Source of the DNA: Drosophila miranda
Taxonomy: Eukaryota; Arthropoda; Insecta; Diptera; Drosophilidae
Assembly (NCBI RefSeq): GCF_003369915.1
Contig: NC_046675.1
Location: 12,834,001 to 12,898,000, forward strand
Direction: 5' to 3'
DNA length: 64,000 nt
Positions 13,553 to 25,932 of this stretch are shown one piece after another. The translations under genes were made by a program, and so were the position numbers. Under the pieces are notes generated by a model. That model ran no database searches. It was not told the origin of the DNA and worked only from the letters and a program-made list of their open reading frames with translations. The stretch's first letter is position 1. Every line of letters starts with the position of its first letter.

Positions 13553-14923
13553 ACTGCGCCCAACACTAAAAGAATCGGATACGGATACGAGTTGGATACT
13601 GCGTTAATACGGTTCCAATAAGACGGCCGCCCCATCCACTGACTTGGCACACAGCCCACTCGGAACAAACTCACGGACTCCCTCCCCTGCCCGTTTCCAC
13701 AGTGCGCTGTGGGCATTATCTTGTAGCCAATTTACAGATAAGAAGTTTATCAATTTGGGGATTCGGATTGGTGTTTGGTCGCGTGACTCATAGCTGTCTC
13801 ATCAGTCACCAGGGAAATTCACAGAGCCACCTCTCAAACGCAGTTGGTAGAGGCAGCAGCAGCATGCAGCTCGTGTCCAAGACACCTCGTAATTACCGTT
13901 GACTCGTACACCGAAAATGTCCGTCCAATGTTTCTCAAGAGCTCGGGAAGATCGCAGACGTAAGGAAGCCGTAACCGCAGCCGGAGCAAGTTTGAACAGC
14001 AGAAGGCAGTTGGTCGGACTGATTAACGGCAGTGGTATGTCATGTTAGGCCCTGGCGTTTACTCATTTTGCAAAGCGCCTTATCTAGAGTCACTGATAAC
14101 TGGGGACCAGGTAATCACCTAGAGCAGCGTCGACATCGACAGGCCAGAGCCAAAAGAAAATATAAACAATGAGCATGAGCTTTGTTTCGGTAGTGGTACT
14201 CCACCTGTCATTTTGCCTAGTATGTGACTAATGTCTGCAGAGAGCGGAAACTGGTTCGAGAATATTGGGCTTGGACTGATCTTAACATGAAGGCACAACC
14301 CCCAGTGAGGTCTCTTGAAACGGAAATAAAGGAGCATATACTATTTGTAAGGGATGGCAGGCATGTAATTTTTGTCTGATCTGATCATCATGTACTAAGT
14401 AGACCATTATTAGACATATTAAAAATATATATAAATTTTTTAACACAATGAATAGCAAAGTAGAATTTTTTCGTTTACTTATCTTCTACTAAGTAGAATC
14501 AATAAATATAGGGCAAATCAAAATATTAATGAAGCACGTATTGCTGGCAAATCTCAGGACTTAAGGCTATATGTCCTGAATTTTCCATCTAAAGTGATGC
14601 AAATAGAAAAGTTTTATTTTATTGCAGTAATATCATAGTTTATCGAACTAATTCGATAAAAGCTATCTTCGATTTTGAGGTTAGGCTTTGATTCTTTCAC
14701 CACTATCGTTCAAAAATATTTATACTCATGCCTGGCATTAATTGTCAAATCATTTAGTTTTCGGATTTGGGGCTAGGCCAAAATCATTCTCTAACGTGTC
14801 GGCAAAGTCGTCGTAATTTTAATCCGAAAAAAATTGAATCTTGTTCGAATTCGGAATTGTCAGAAAGTGACAAAAAAAAAAAATATTTATTGGTCCGAAA
14901 ACTTTGAAACTTCTTGCAGAGCA
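13553..14923. promoter_or_regulatory. Divergent region between whamy and a C2H2 gene
   Basis: About 1.4 kb between head-to-head genes. A TTCTTGCAG acceptor-like site just before the ATG at 14924 suggests a noncoding first exon for the right-hand gene. No coding sequence or mobile element recognised; AT-rich in 14380-14720. Confidence 0.45.
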
Positions 14924-17635
14924 ATGGCTGACGAGAATTTTGAGAGCTTGGAGCTCAACGAGGGGGTGCCCGGTGAGTATACGCTGGCGGAGATTGAAGT
15001 TGGCGACGAGTCGCAGCTGAATTTCAGCCACCTGCCGGATGCCACAGTCCTGGCACCCAGCGAGGGGAACAGACAAGTGAAGCGAGTTCTCGGCCAGGAG
15101 GAACTGGTCCAGCTCTTTACCAGGCCACCGCCACCGCCACCGCCACCCATCATCCAGATGTCCAATGAGGTGGTTCTTCAGCGCACTCTGGAGCATCCTG
15201 CGCTGAAACAGATACTCCAGGAAGCCGACGGCCAGCGAGATTTTGATCCGGCAACAGAGCAAATGAAAATACGCGAATTCTTGGCAGGCGTCACCAACAG
15301 TAAGATGACCACAGAGGAGTCGGTCTTTCAAGGTAGACTGCAGTCCCATTCCCTCTCATCCCTCATATCAGAAGATTGCGTTCTCGTTGCTCTTTCCCCC
15401 AGCACAACGCATGAGCACGGGATCGACTGGGTCCCGCATCTACAAGTGCCGTCACTGCGGTGGCAAGTACGACGCTGTGTACTTTCCCGGTCACATTTGT
15501 TCATGCGAAGACGCCGCAAAGACCGTCTGTGAGGCATTCGGACATCAGGATAAGCCACGAGCAGTGAAGACGTCGACGGAAATGGAAACGGTCCCGGCGC
15601 CACGTTATGTTCGAGCCACCGAGCGCATCATCTTGGAAAATCAAATACGCCTACGCCGCTACATGAAGGACGAACTGAAGTACGATGTCACCACGGGCGT
15701 AGACAGTTTGGTGCCCAGGAAGACCGGCAAGCAGATCAACGAGTGCAGTATATGCGATCGGCAGTTCGTGCATTCCTCTGGCCTGGTGCGCCACATGGAG
15801 AAGCATGCCCTGAACCTGATCACCCCACAGGCCAATGCGCCATCGAACCCGGCTCCGCCTGCCCCCGGCCTGGCCGTAGTGATAAAGTGCAACGACTGTG
15901 GCCGCATCTTCTATCAAAGCAAGAAGGCCATGGAGCATGCCCGTGTCCATTATCCCGATCAACCGAAGTTATACGAACCACTGACGGCTGAGAACAAATC
16001 CGAAAAGAAAGATTTCTGTAAGCATATGCTGAAGGGGGACTGGCTTCTCTTTTGTGTGCAGTCAAAGAAACGAAGTGTCCATCAGAAGCAAGAGAAGCGA
16101 GCGTTTGAGGCCGGGCCATCTAGCACCCTGATCCTCGGTAGCGTGCTGCAATGCGAGTTCTGCGAGTACGTATTTGCGGATATTGAGAAGCTGCTTGTCC
16201 ACTCGGCCGCTCACGAGGCGGAGAGGCGCTTCGAGTGCACCACCTGCGGCATTACAATGATCACGGCCAAGGAGGCCAGTGTCCATTTCCAGACGGAATG
16301 TACATTCATGCGCGAGGAACTCAAGCGGCTGGATGTCGCTCTGTTTCGGTACTTTGTGTGCAATGTGTGCGAGCAGAAGTTCTCCACCACAGACCTGCTG
16401 CAGGAGCACCGGTAGATGTCGATCCACTTCCCAATCTCATTCCATTCCCTTTCATATCAAATTGTTCTTCTCTCCAAACTCCTAGATACATCTACTACCA
16501 TTACTTTCCACGCCTCACCGCCGACGGCAGTACACTTGTGCTGCCCTGCGAATATTGCGATGCCAACTTCACACATGCCCACGAGGTGGAGAGGCATAAC
16601 CAGGAGAAGCATCTGAACAAGAAGAGGCGCGAAAAGGAGACGCGCACCAACGGCCCCAGCTACGGAAACGGCCGACTTCGCCAATACCTGTGCGACGTCT
16701 GTGGAAAGTCGTACACTCAGTCCAGCCATCTGTGGCAGCACTTGCGCTTCCACCAGGGTAAGTGTCAGCTGTGTCAGCGTTGTCCCTGGCCGATCACCAG
16801 CTCTCCCGTGGGCCTGACAGGTGTCAAGCCCTTCGCCTGCCAAGAGGCCAATTGCGATAGGAAGTTCACCATCCGTCCGGACCTCAACGATCACATCCGC
16901 AAGTGTCATACTGGAGAGCGACCGTATCATTGCTTGGTGTGTGGAAAGCGCTTCCTCACCGGCTCCGTCTTCTATCAGCACCGTCTTATACATCGCGGGG
17001 AGCGGCGCTACGAGTGCAATGAGTGCGGCAAGCGGTTCTACCGAGCCGATGCCCTGAAGAACCACCAGAGGATCCACACTGGCGAGAAACCATATAGCTG
17101 CCTCTTCTGCACAAAGACATTTCGCCAACGCGGAGACCGGGACAAGCATATACGTGCACGACATTCCCATTTGGACGCCAACTCGCGTCTTATGATGCAG
17201 ATGCAGAAGTTTCAGCTAGAGTCGGCGCAAGCAGCAAAGGCCAGAATCCGGCAAGAGCAAATGGGCGACGGTGACGGCTACTCGGCGGAAGCGTCAGGAT
17301 CTCATGTCGGTCCTGACGAAGATCTTCCAAACAACTTCGGTACGGAAGAACAAGACGGAATGTATTGCGATCCAATAGATGGATTCACTTCAAGCCAATT
17401 TGAGGTTCAGCAGTGTGTGGAGGAGGCTGAGCCCACGCCCATGAATGAAGATGTAGATCAAGAAATAATTTTTTACGAGAGCCCAGAGCCGACTATGACA
17501 ATTTTTTATGATCCAAAGCCAGAACCACAGCTAATGAAACAGGAGATTCCAGTGAAACCCGAAAGACCAAAGCGTAAAATTGTGGTGGTGAAGAATAATC
17601 CATCTCTACCGTTTTATCCAAATTCGTACCTGTAA
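14924..17635 (+). CDS. Large C2H2 zinc-finger protein
   Basis: Four exons (14924-15332, 15403-16411, 16486-16757, 16821-17635) give 834 residues. Residues 1-140 are acidic with a polyproline run. Then come dispersed fingers, such as ECSICDRQFVHSSGLVRHME, KCNDCGRIFYQSKKAMEHAR and QCEFCEYVFADIEKLLVHSA. A compact C-terminal array follows: YLCDVCGKSYTQSSHLWQHL, a CxxxxC finger FACQEANCDRKFTIRPDLND, YHCLVCGKRFLTGSVFYQHR, YECNECGKRFYRADALKNHQ and YSCLFCTKTFRQRGDRDKHI. These last are joined by TGERP/TGEKP linkers, typical of sequence-specific DNA binding. The tail is acidic and ends LPFYPNSYL. The third intron, 63 nt, is in frame and free of stops. A candidate 44-nt intron at 16018 would shift the frame and is rejected. 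I cannot name the orthologue. Confidence 0.85.
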
Positions 17636-17720
17636 AATTGTGTAAATATGTTTATATATGCTTTTTATTTAAATCGTACCTGTAAAATTGTGTAAATATA
17701 TTTATATATTCTTTTTATTT
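17621..17720 (+). repeat. Tandem 50-bp duplication over the stop codon
   Basis: Two direct copies, 17621-17670 and 17671-17720, differ at only a few bases. The first contains the last sense codons and stop of the zinc-finger gene (TCGTACCTGTAAAATTGTG). The second repeats them in the 3' UTR. Confidence 0.85.
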
Positions 17721-18100
17721 TAAACAGGTCGCCAAATCGTTCTGCGGCTTGAAATATAAGTGCATGCGCTTATCGCACAAAAATACCGATATGATTTTTG
17801 CAACTACCCTGTCCATCGCCAATTTGATCCGAACTGTGAAAAACAAATCTGTGGATGATAAATCCCACAGAGATATCCATATTCATATCGCCAGACAAAA
17901 AATATCACCTACAATTTTAGTATTAGCTAAAATATATATTTATCCTTCTTTCTTTTAGTTTTTCATCGGTATATTTTGAAAATGAGACGGTATATTTCGG
18001 TATTTTTCTGAGGGTCGCACCGTATTCCTAACGATAACTCGGCACAGTTGACACCTCTAGTTCCTTCTTTCTTTTCGATTTTTCTCGTATAGACGCCAAC
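17721..18100 (+). promoter_or_regulatory. RpS29 promoter with Motif 6-like cluster and TOP start
   Basis: A Motif 6-like cluster at 17967-18009 has three CGGTATWTTT-type sites. A pyrimidine tract TTCCTTCTTTCTTTTC at 18061-18076 is the expected TOP-type start of a ribosomal protein mRNA, 25-40 nt before the ATG. Confidence 0.65.
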
Positions 18101-18757
18101 ATGGGTTTCGCTACTCTCTGGTACTCTCATCCACGCAAATACGGCCAAGGCTCCCGATGCTGGTAAGATTTGGGTAGCCCGTGATCTAGCGCATCGAATA
18201 GTGCATAACTTGTTTAAATGCTTGCCCCGACTCCCCGTATTTTTATGATTTTCGCATGCTTGTAGAAAGTGAGGTTAATCACGCCCAGCTCTTGTTACAC
18301 GCATGGCACTACCATATTTGCTATATTTTCTATTGAATGTGAATTCGTTGCTGAATTAAATGCTAAATGGTATTTGCCCCCGGTTGAGTACGGAAATATG
18401 TGTTTAAACATGTTGGACAGTTTCCTTAATTAAGGGTGGCCAAAGTAAAGTTGCATGCGGCACGGCGTCATTCCTTTATAGAAATGGTGCAGCCGACTGC
18501 AGCGATAGCTGTGCTATTAACTTTTGCCAAATCTCAAACAATCTATACATCTATACACAATCTACTTATGACTTGTTTAATTCCAGCCGTGCCTGCTCTA
18601 ACCCTCACGGTCTCATCCGCAAGTACGGTCTGAACATCTGCCGTCAGTGCTTCAGGGAGTACGCCAACGACATTGGATTCAAGAAGGTGAGCATTCTATT
18701 ACAATAAAGTTTGCTATTATCCAAAAACTAATCTCTGTTTTCTTACAGCTGGACTAA
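18101..18757 (+). CDS. RpS29: 40S ribosomal protein S29
   Basis: Three exons, 18101-18162, 18587-18686 and 18749-18757, give the usual 56 residues. The protein starts [18 protein letters not shown] and carries a four-Cys zinc site: two Cys in the [11 protein letters not shown] segment (the junction Cys is split by intron 1) and two in [13 protein letters not shown]. It ends GFKKLD. eS/uS14-family protein of the small-subunit head. Splitting the last two codons (Leu-Asp) into a nine-base coding exon is as expected for the fly gene. Intron 1 (18163-18586) shows no snoRNA that I can recognise. Orthologue of CG8495. Confidence 0.96.
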
Positions 18758-19885
18758 GCGTCACTTCTTATTTTAGCGCGCACTAAGCATGTCTAAAAAC
18801 AACATTCGTTATATTAATATAAGCAGTCGCCATCAGTGCGGAGGGGATTGCGTAAATTAATATACCAGTATGCTGCACCACATAATTTGATCATTTGGAG
18901 ATTTAAAGAACAAGAAAGCTGTCAGCGTGTGCACTGTGAATAATTGGAGACAACTGATTCCACAACATCATTTTCAACAAGTAAAACTACGCAAGAACAC
19001 GTATATTTACATTCAACACTTTGTAGAACTACTAGTTGTTTAAATCGCCGTCTGATTATACCATAACAAGAACCGAAAACCACTGTGTTATATTTTGACT
19101 CGGCTGTGATACACTCCAAGGCAGCAGCAGCTTTAACCAACGTAATCAGAGCACGCAATCGACTAGGAGATCCAAGATGAGCTAACTGAGGGCCAGTTCC
19201 AAGCGCTCGTACTTATCAGTCCACGATCTTTAAATCAGGTGCCACCAATTCAAAGCATGAATTGAGCCGATCGTCTGAAATGAAGCTGCTGTCTGCTATC
19301 TGTTTCGGAAATATCTATGTTGATTAATAGCTGAGGTGAAGAATCAAAAGAGCATTGAAGGAAAGCTAGTTAAGCAGGACACCATCCTTTCTGGAAAGCC
19401 GGAAGCAATATCGTGCTCTGAAGCCTACATTTCCTTGTTAGTGGGTTAGTGGCATCCATACCGCCTCACCAGTAAAAGCTGCATTCACCGCCAAGCGACT
19501 GCACATTAGCCCAAAAGCAAAACAAAATCCCAAAACCAGTTTCGTTTTGTCCGCCCCACTGCGGTGCTAAAGAGCGGGTCAGCCCCACAGCTTTGGCTCT
19601 CTTAGCTGTGCTAGCAGCGCGATCTCAGCTGGTTTTGTTGTCGGAGCTGCCGAAAATTACAATTTTTGCACATTCGCCAATTGGGGTTTTTGAGTCTGAC
19701 GCGGTTGCTCGGTGTCTAAACAACGTTGCGCGCTGTGTTACCCGTAGTTTACACAATTCCGATTTGCGTTTGGCCGAGAAATGTGCGTTTAGCGCCTCAT
19801 TTAGATTTAGACACCAAAGGGTGCGACACTTTGAAGAAACTCGCATCGTGAGGTCGTTACCAGCTTCGTGACCTGCTTATCCGAG
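18758..19885. other. Intergenic and 5' region of the WAP gene
   Basis: About 1.1 kb. The left part holds the RpS29 3' end. The right part (about 19560-19885), richer in GC, is the probable promoter and 5' UTR of the next gene. No other coding sequence supported. Confidence 0.45.
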
Positions 19886-22373
19886 ATGAGATTGCTTGTG
19901 CTGCTGTGGCTGCCGCTGCCATTTCTAAGCAGCCTCTACCTGTGCATCGGTTATGCAACTGCCACCAAGGTATCTACCCCTCGAGGGGTTGCACAATACA
20001 GGCTCCCGCAACCCGCGCCTGCACTAGTGCTGTCAGACAGTGAAGCTGTACAAATGAGGGCGGGAGGAGCAGCTGGGCGGAATGATACGAGCCAGGCAAG
20101 ATCTCAGACGGCATCGAACCAGCGTAGGCGCACACAGATTGTCCGGCGACGCAGGCCGGTCAATCGAAACTCCAGCACGTCGACCACCACATCAACGACG
20201 TCCAAAACAACCACGTCGACCACGACGAGTACAACAAGTGAGTGGGATTGGCGAAAACTGCAGCTGGACTTTAGCACTGGTGTCCATATGCAACTAACCA
20301 TTGACCATTCGTCAAGAAAACTAGTCGAAGATGCTGGCACTGACCTAGCTTTCGGTGTCGGTATGGGTTTCGCTTTTATAAATTGAAGTTGGCAACGACA
20401 AGAGCGAAACAGAAGTGGTCTGAGGTTGGGTTGAGGCTGGGGGACACTGACAGCCCGCATACCCTCGGTGGATAATCATTCTGTTGCCTAGAGAGGGGAG
20501 CAATCCAAGCCGTATGCAAAACCTGATATACCCGTTCGAATGAGCCATAACTAGTTGAGTTGTTGGTGCTGGTGTCTGGTGCATAGGTTAAGTGCCGTGC
20601 CATAGCCAATAACTGGAGCAGCGATGCTTTCGAATTTGCTTTGCTGCTGCAGCAGGAGACCTTGATAGTTTCGCGAGAGACAAGGCCGCGGATTATTGGG
20701 GCCTAAGGCCTTTGATAATTTACCTCGCGACCAGCAGCATATTTCGACTTTAGAACTTTTGTAAGTGCAATGCCTCAGCGCCTTAGTTTCCCTTCAGCCT
20801 AATGGATGACGCCCTGAACTTGGCATGCAATTAAAGTGTTTTTATTTGACGGAAACTGTGGGCTCGTAAAGTGTCGTTGAGCACTGATGCTCGTAAAACT
20901 AATCGAGGCAAACGCCCTGCTCCTCGGGTCACTTCCCATCCGATTCGTTCGAGTCTATATTGTTGCAATGGCAGGCCACGTAATTGCAGTGGGAATGGGA
21001 CTGTTGCGAGTGGGGTGGGTGGGAATCCATAGATACGATTCGTTGGCCAACAGGCCTCCATGCAATTGTTCACGAATCGCGGCGGTGGTGGAGCATGGGG
21101 AAGCAGGCGGGGGGAAGAGGCAACCAAACAAAATAGTAGGTATATTAAAACGCTCTTTATGACTGGCGGGAACTGCGCTTTACTTGGCCTATAGTACGAA
21201 TAATGTCTGCTATTTGGAGCAGAAATACTACTACGGAATGGCCATTGAGCACATGTGAAATCACCTTTCCATATCTCTCCACCTCTCTCTCTCTCTCTCT
21301 CTCTGTCTGTCTCTTGCACAGCGGCCCGTCCCAGCTTGTCCAATGGCTTCAATTTCTTCAATCCGAGCTTCTGGAGCTTTGGACAGCAGAGTCTGGTTGC
21401 AGTTCGGCCGCCAACCAAGCAACCCCATCCGCCCAAGAAGTTCAGTTCCAAGGAGGAAAAGATCAGCTATCGAAAGCCGCCCAAGACCACCAGTAAACCC
21501 AGATCCAGCCCGACCACAAGGACAACCACAACCACAACTACAACTGTGAGGCCAGCCACAGATGGACCATTCCGTATTGCTCTGCCCACCCTGACATTTT
21601 CCAGCGGCGAGGGCAAGGAGCGGGATAGGGAGAAGGAGAAACGAGCTGCCGCCGAGCTACGGCTGCGCTTCAACTGTCCGCGGGAAAACGAGGTGCGCTT
21701 TCAGCTATTCCCGAAGATCTGCAAGACGGACAAGGACTGCGCTGTTTGGCAGCGGGACGAGCTGTGCTGCGACATCTTTGGGGCCAGCAGCTGTGTATCT
21801 GGAGTGGCGAAGCCCCTGGAAGAGGCGGTCCATGCACGTGAGCTCAAGGCTTCCTTCGGTGTACGCCCAGCCATTAAACGAACTTTTTCCTTTAGCCATA
21901 CTCGGCCTGATACCTCGTAAGTGCCCCACCAGGCCGCTGGCCGAGCTGTGGTGGGATGTCCAGGAATGCAGCACGGATATGGACTGCTGGCCAAGAGTCT
22001 GCTGCCCCGACGGACGAAGACGGTACTGTCGCACCTCCCAGCCAGAGCTGGAGACGGCCCCGGCGCCAGTCAAGCGTTCCTTTGACTATCGTGAGTGTTG
22101 GACTATCTCTGGAATCTTGCGAGTATCCGATAATTATGAATCCTTTTTGATGCAGTCACCGAGTATCTGGAGTGCACTGCCCCGCCGCCACCAATCTTTG
22201 ATCTCCACCCAAAGGCGTGTACCTCAACGCTGGACTGTTTCCCGAACGTGTGCTGCCAGGAGGCGGGTCTCCGGCACTGTCGTCCGCCCAAGAAGTCTGT
22301 GCTCACACTGATGGCCAATTTTCTCAATGTGGACTTCGTGAAGCGACTCACACAGAACATTGTTATCAAATAA
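19886..22373 (+). CDS. Secreted protein with three WAP-like four-disulfide modules
   Basis: Four exons (19886-20237, 21322-21837, 21896-22090, 22156-22373) give 426 residues. The start at 19886 gives a signal peptide, MRLLVLLWLPLPFLSSLYLC. A Thr/Ser- and Arg-rich low-complexity region follows at about 75-240, likely O-glycosylated. Three cysteine modules resemble the WAP core: one around CKTDKDCAVWQRDELCCDIF, one around CSTDMDCWPRVCCPDGRRRY, and one around CTSTLDCFPNVCCQEAGLRH. Each has the paired CC and spacing of whey-acidic-protein domains, which often inhibit serine proteases or act in innate defence. The inhibitory role is inference. All introns are phase 1, each falling between modules, which suits module shuffling. 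I do not recognise a named orthologue. Confidence 0.8.
20238..21321 (+). other. Intron 1 of the WAP-domain gene
   Basis: From GTGAGT at 20238 to TTGCACAG ending at 21321. It holds a (CT)n run at about 21283-21305 just before the acceptor, and no supported gene. Confidence 0.7.
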
Positions 22374-23330
22374 GCCCGGCACTTTACACCCAGTGCCACC
22401 AATCGTACATATACATATGTACCTTATGTACGACGTATGTACATTGTTGTATATACAGTCGGATCTGCTCTGTGTGAGTGCACCTTCGTTTCAACAATTT
22501 TAGAACTGCCGCCGTGATATCTCACTCGTATTTGTTTACCTAAGTTGATAAACAGAACGAATCATGTACATATGTACACACAATATTTGTAGACATACTG
22601 CGCATTATGTATACCGAACAGTTCAGTTCCATTCCCCGTCTAAGCCTGTACCGAGGCCTCCTAGTATTAGATGTAGCACATACACACTTCTTAAGTTTCT
22701 TTCGTAGTCTTATACAAAATAAAACACCATTATTCGTACACTACAAATGTGGTTAAGGTTGGGGCGGGTCTTTGGTTACCATCGTACCCGTAAACCCGGG
22801 TCAATTTCAAACGAATTACTCTGCAGGTTCTTGCTCTTGACTCCTTTCTGTTACAAAATTATAAGTAAATTTACAATTTGATGAGTCTATTGCACTGTCT
22901 TGGTATTGGAGGCTTAACTTGAACACTTTTAAAGTGTCGTTAAAGAGCTCGACAGCGAGAGAGGCTCGAGAAGATTGGGGGCACCGAGCACTCAAGAGAA
23001 CATGAATATCACATGTGGAATAACATATGCTGTGTTCTGTCGACCCCCCTTAAAAATAGTACGTACATACATACGTCTGTTTATCCTAAGAAAGAGAGCA
23101 CAAACAGACCAAATGATTTCGCAACTGAAAAACCAGACACGACGACACTGACACCGCTCAAGTTTCAATTGGGTTTATTGGACATTATGCAAAGCGAGGA
23201 ACAAATTATAAAATAGGTGCTGCATGACGTTTGCCTGTCTTCCATTTGGAGAGTACAAAAAATAATACAACGTTATCGGTGCGGGTATGTGGATGGATGC
23301 CAGTAGGCTTGGGCGGGCTTGGGATACCCC
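22374..23330. other. Convergent intergenic DNA, WAP gene and MtnA 3' ends
   Basis: The left part is the WAP-gene 3' UTR. A minus-strand AATAAA (TTTATT at 23174-23179) fits the end of the MtnA transcript, about 150 nt past its stop. No coding sequence seen. Confidence 0.5.
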
Positions 23331-23521
23331 TCACTTGGAGCAGCCGCACTTGGCCTTGTTGTCGCCACCGCACTTGCAGTCAGTGCCGCAGTTGCAGGCT
23401 CCCTTGGGTGTCTGGGTGGCGCATTTGCAACCTGGAGATGCGAAGAAGGACTCAATTAGTTCACAGGATGACACTGGATATTCTTGTGTTTAAACTTACC
23501 GGATCCGCATGGGCAAGGCAT
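23331..23521 (-). CDS. MtnA: Metallothionein A
   Basis: Two exons, 23521-23500 and 23431-23331, give 40 residues: MPCPCGSG, then CKCATQTPKG, ACNCGTDCKC and a C-terminal CGCSK. Ten Cys in CxC pairs bind copper, cadmium and zinc in thiolate clusters. Length, Cys spacing and the intron after codon 7 match D. melanogaster MtnA. The promoter to its right has a TATA box and metal-response elements (separate entry), so expression should follow metal load through MTF-1. The Thr and Lys changes relative to D. melanogaster do not touch cysteines. Confidence 0.97.
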
Positions 23522-23610
23522 TTTGAGTTTGGTTTTTGTTGGTTAGTTCACTTGAGGAAGAGTAGAGAAGGTGATTGGATTGTTCACTTGACTGATGCAC
23601 ATCTGCCGGA

Positions 23611-23731
23611 TGCGCCCTGCTTTATACACCGTCGAAACGCGGCTTTCCACACGGCCGGCGGAAAATTTCAATTCCGATTCCCGTTTTGCACACGCCGGCC
23701 GGCCGGCTGTGTGGGTGTGGGGCCGTGCGCA
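23611..23731 (-). promoter_or_regulatory. MtnA promoter: TATA box and metal-response elements
   Basis: On the minus strand a TATAAA (23626-23621) lies about 95 bp before the MtnA ATG. MRE cores (TGCRCNC) lie at 23725-23731 on the minus strand, within TGCGCACGGCCC, and at 23687-23693 on the plus strand, within TTTTGCACACGCC. A third match is at 23611-23617. This is the layout known for fly metallothionein genes driven by MTF-1. Confidence 0.75.
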
Positions 23732-25048
23732 AGAGCTTCCGCGCGTTGGGGTTCGTGTCGGGGCTAAAGCTTTCGTAAACGGGTCCGTGGCTATGCGCAG
23801 ACGCTTGAAAATCTGGCCACCGTTGGATACTGGTGGGGGCAGCAGTAGCAGCAGCAGGGTAGCGTGGCTGGTGGGCGGGATTCGTATGGGATCCATTGGA
23901 CGATTTCACAGTGCGGCCTGCAGCAAAGACCACGGGCAGAGTTACGGCGGCGGCAGAGACAACGACAACGTTAACAACAAATTCTGCAACGAATCGAAGT
24001 GCAACGAAATGCAAGTAACAATTGCGACGCAATTGAAGCTCTCCTCAGATCCTGCAAGCGGCAGGCCACTTTCCCGCAGCTACTATCGCGGCTTCTAGGC
24101 GCCCTCGCCTTCGCCATCGCCTCAATGTCTGTGTGAGTAGGCGGAACTGCAGCACAGATAAAATCGATAAAACCAAGCCAAAATAAAATAGGGGAAAATC
24201 ACCAGCAAAGTGCGTGAGTGTGAGAGTGTGTGTGCGTGTGCTGTTTGTGCATGTGTTTGTGTGCGGAGAAGGAAAACAATAAGTGCGAAACAACAAAACG
24301 GAACGGGACCCGGACACGGACGCGGATGCGGACACGGGGTCGCAGGACAATCATGCGGAAGTAAGCAGTTGGAACTTGGGCGGAAACAGACCGACCCCAC
24401 TGTGCAAGCAAGCTGCTACTGTGGCTTGTCCAACAGTAATCGCCCTGCATTTCCCCCGCACATCAAAGCGTCGCTATTTATACGGGCCCGGCCATCATGC
24501 GATACCTGAGCGAACCGCCAACGCAATAATAATAGTATGTAACCCTAATCATAATGATAATGATGAGGTTGATGCCGATGCCGATGCCAATGCCGATCTG
24601 TCGCGTTGACAACAAAGTCACAAAAAGTAAAAAAAATCAATACCCTTCCTTAAACCGGATGGCACATGGCTAAAATTAGCGCAACACTCACGCAGCGTAG
24701 TGTTTTTTCCCCTATTTGTGGTTGGGAACCCTGAAGCAGTGCGTCCCACAGCCCACACCCACACCCACCCCACCCCTTAATCACCCATCGCACACCCGCA
24801 AAACCCACAGACGACGAAAAGGTTGTGTTGTGCGTGCGTGGGCGTTATGACCAACTGATTTGCTCTTAATCGTTGCAGATAAACGAAAGTATGGCGCTCA
24901 AGTAGAACATTCCACAAGCGGTCGACAGCAAGCAAACAAGCCAGCTCCGCTTCCGCCTCCGCATCCGCCTCTGCTGTTGCCAGCTCCTGTGTGGAGGAGC
25001 CAACCAATATCGAAACGATATACCACCCACCTCAATTCGCAGCGAGAG
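23732..25048 (+). other. 5' region and noncoding first exon of the DIRAS-type gene
   Basis: A donor GTAAGC at 24361 and an acceptor CGTTGCAG ending at 24878 suggest a 518-nt intron in the 5' UTR. The region has short GT-rich runs (about 24220-24270) and no other supported coding sequence. Confidence 0.5.
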
Positions 25049-25932
25049 ATGACGGAGCAAAAGAACCAGGTGACGCGTGCTGCACCGGAGCAGAGCAACG
25101 ACTACCGAGTGGTGGTCTTTGGTGCCGGCGGCGTAGGGAAAAGCTCCTTGGTGCTGAGATTCATCAAAGGCACATTCCGGGAAAGCTACATTCCGACCAT
25201 TGAGGACACCTACAGACAGGTGAGTGCTTCGCTGAGCTGAGCTTCTGGGTTCCCATTATCCCCTTAATTGCGATCATGACACTCGGCAGGTCATCAGCTG
25301 CAATAAGAACATTTGCACGCTGCAAATAACAGACACAACGGGATCGCATCAGTTCCCAGCCATGCAGCGACTGTCCATATCTAAGGGACACGCTTTCATC
25401 CTGGTCTACTCGGTGTGCTCCAAGCAAAGCCTGGAGGAGCTACGGCCCATCTGGGCGCTAATAAAAGAGCTCAAGGTAGGACAGTGCCACAGATCGTAGA
25501 GCATCACTTACCTTCCTCTCCTCCATGCAGGGCGCCGATATACCCAACATTCCCGTCATGCTGGTGGGCAACAAGTGTGATGAGACCGCCGAGCTGCGGG
25601 AGGTAGGTGCACAGGACCATGGTTCGGACCATTCTCACTCATACAAATTTCCTTCGCAGGTTTCGCAGATTGAGGGCCAGGCGCAGGCCACCACCTGGAG
25701 CATATCGTTCATGGAGACATCGGCCAAAACCAACCACAATGTTACCGAGCTGTTTCAGGAGCTCCTCAATATGGAGAAAACGCGTACTGTCTCACTGCAA
25801 TTGGATACGAAGAAGCAAAAGAAACAGAAGAAGGAGAAAAAGGCAAAGGAAACGAATGGCGCCATACCAGAGAACGGGGAGGCCAGCGCCAGTGCCAGCG
25901 GCGGTGCCAAAGAGAAGTGTCGGGTTATGTAA
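25049..25932 (+). CDS. DIRAS-type Ras-family GTPase
   Basis: Four exons (25049-25219, 25290-25475, 25531-25602, 25660-25932) give 233 residues. G1 P-loop is GAGGVGKSS. Switch I includes [12 protein letters not shown]3 is DTTGSHQ: Ser sits where Ras has the catalytic Gln61, a hallmark of Di-Ras proteins, which are largely GTP-bound. G4 is NKCD and G5 is ETSAK. The C-terminus is strongly basic (Lys-rich from about residue 190) and ends in the CAAX box CRVM, so prenylation and plasma-membrane location are expected. All introns are phase 0. By position this is CG8500 of D. melanogaster. Di-Ras proteins act in neurons in animals studied; the role here is inferred from family. Confidence 0.93.

Noticed and set aside
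16018-16061. Apparent 44-nt intron (GTAAGC...TGTGCAG) in the large C2H2 gene
   Set aside because: Removing it shifts the frame into an early stop, and 44 nt is too short for a normal fly intron. The frame reads straight through.
16457-17170. 237-codon minus-strand frame under the zinc fingers
   Set aside because: A shadow of the finger codons; no family resemblance.
18163-18586. snoRNA in the RpS29 intron
   Set aside because: I could not see paired C/D or H/ACA boxes with a supporting stem.
24210-24609. Open frames in the 5' region of the DIRAS-type gene
   Set aside because: Low-complexity GT/GA-derived frames that cross the splice signals of a UTR intron.
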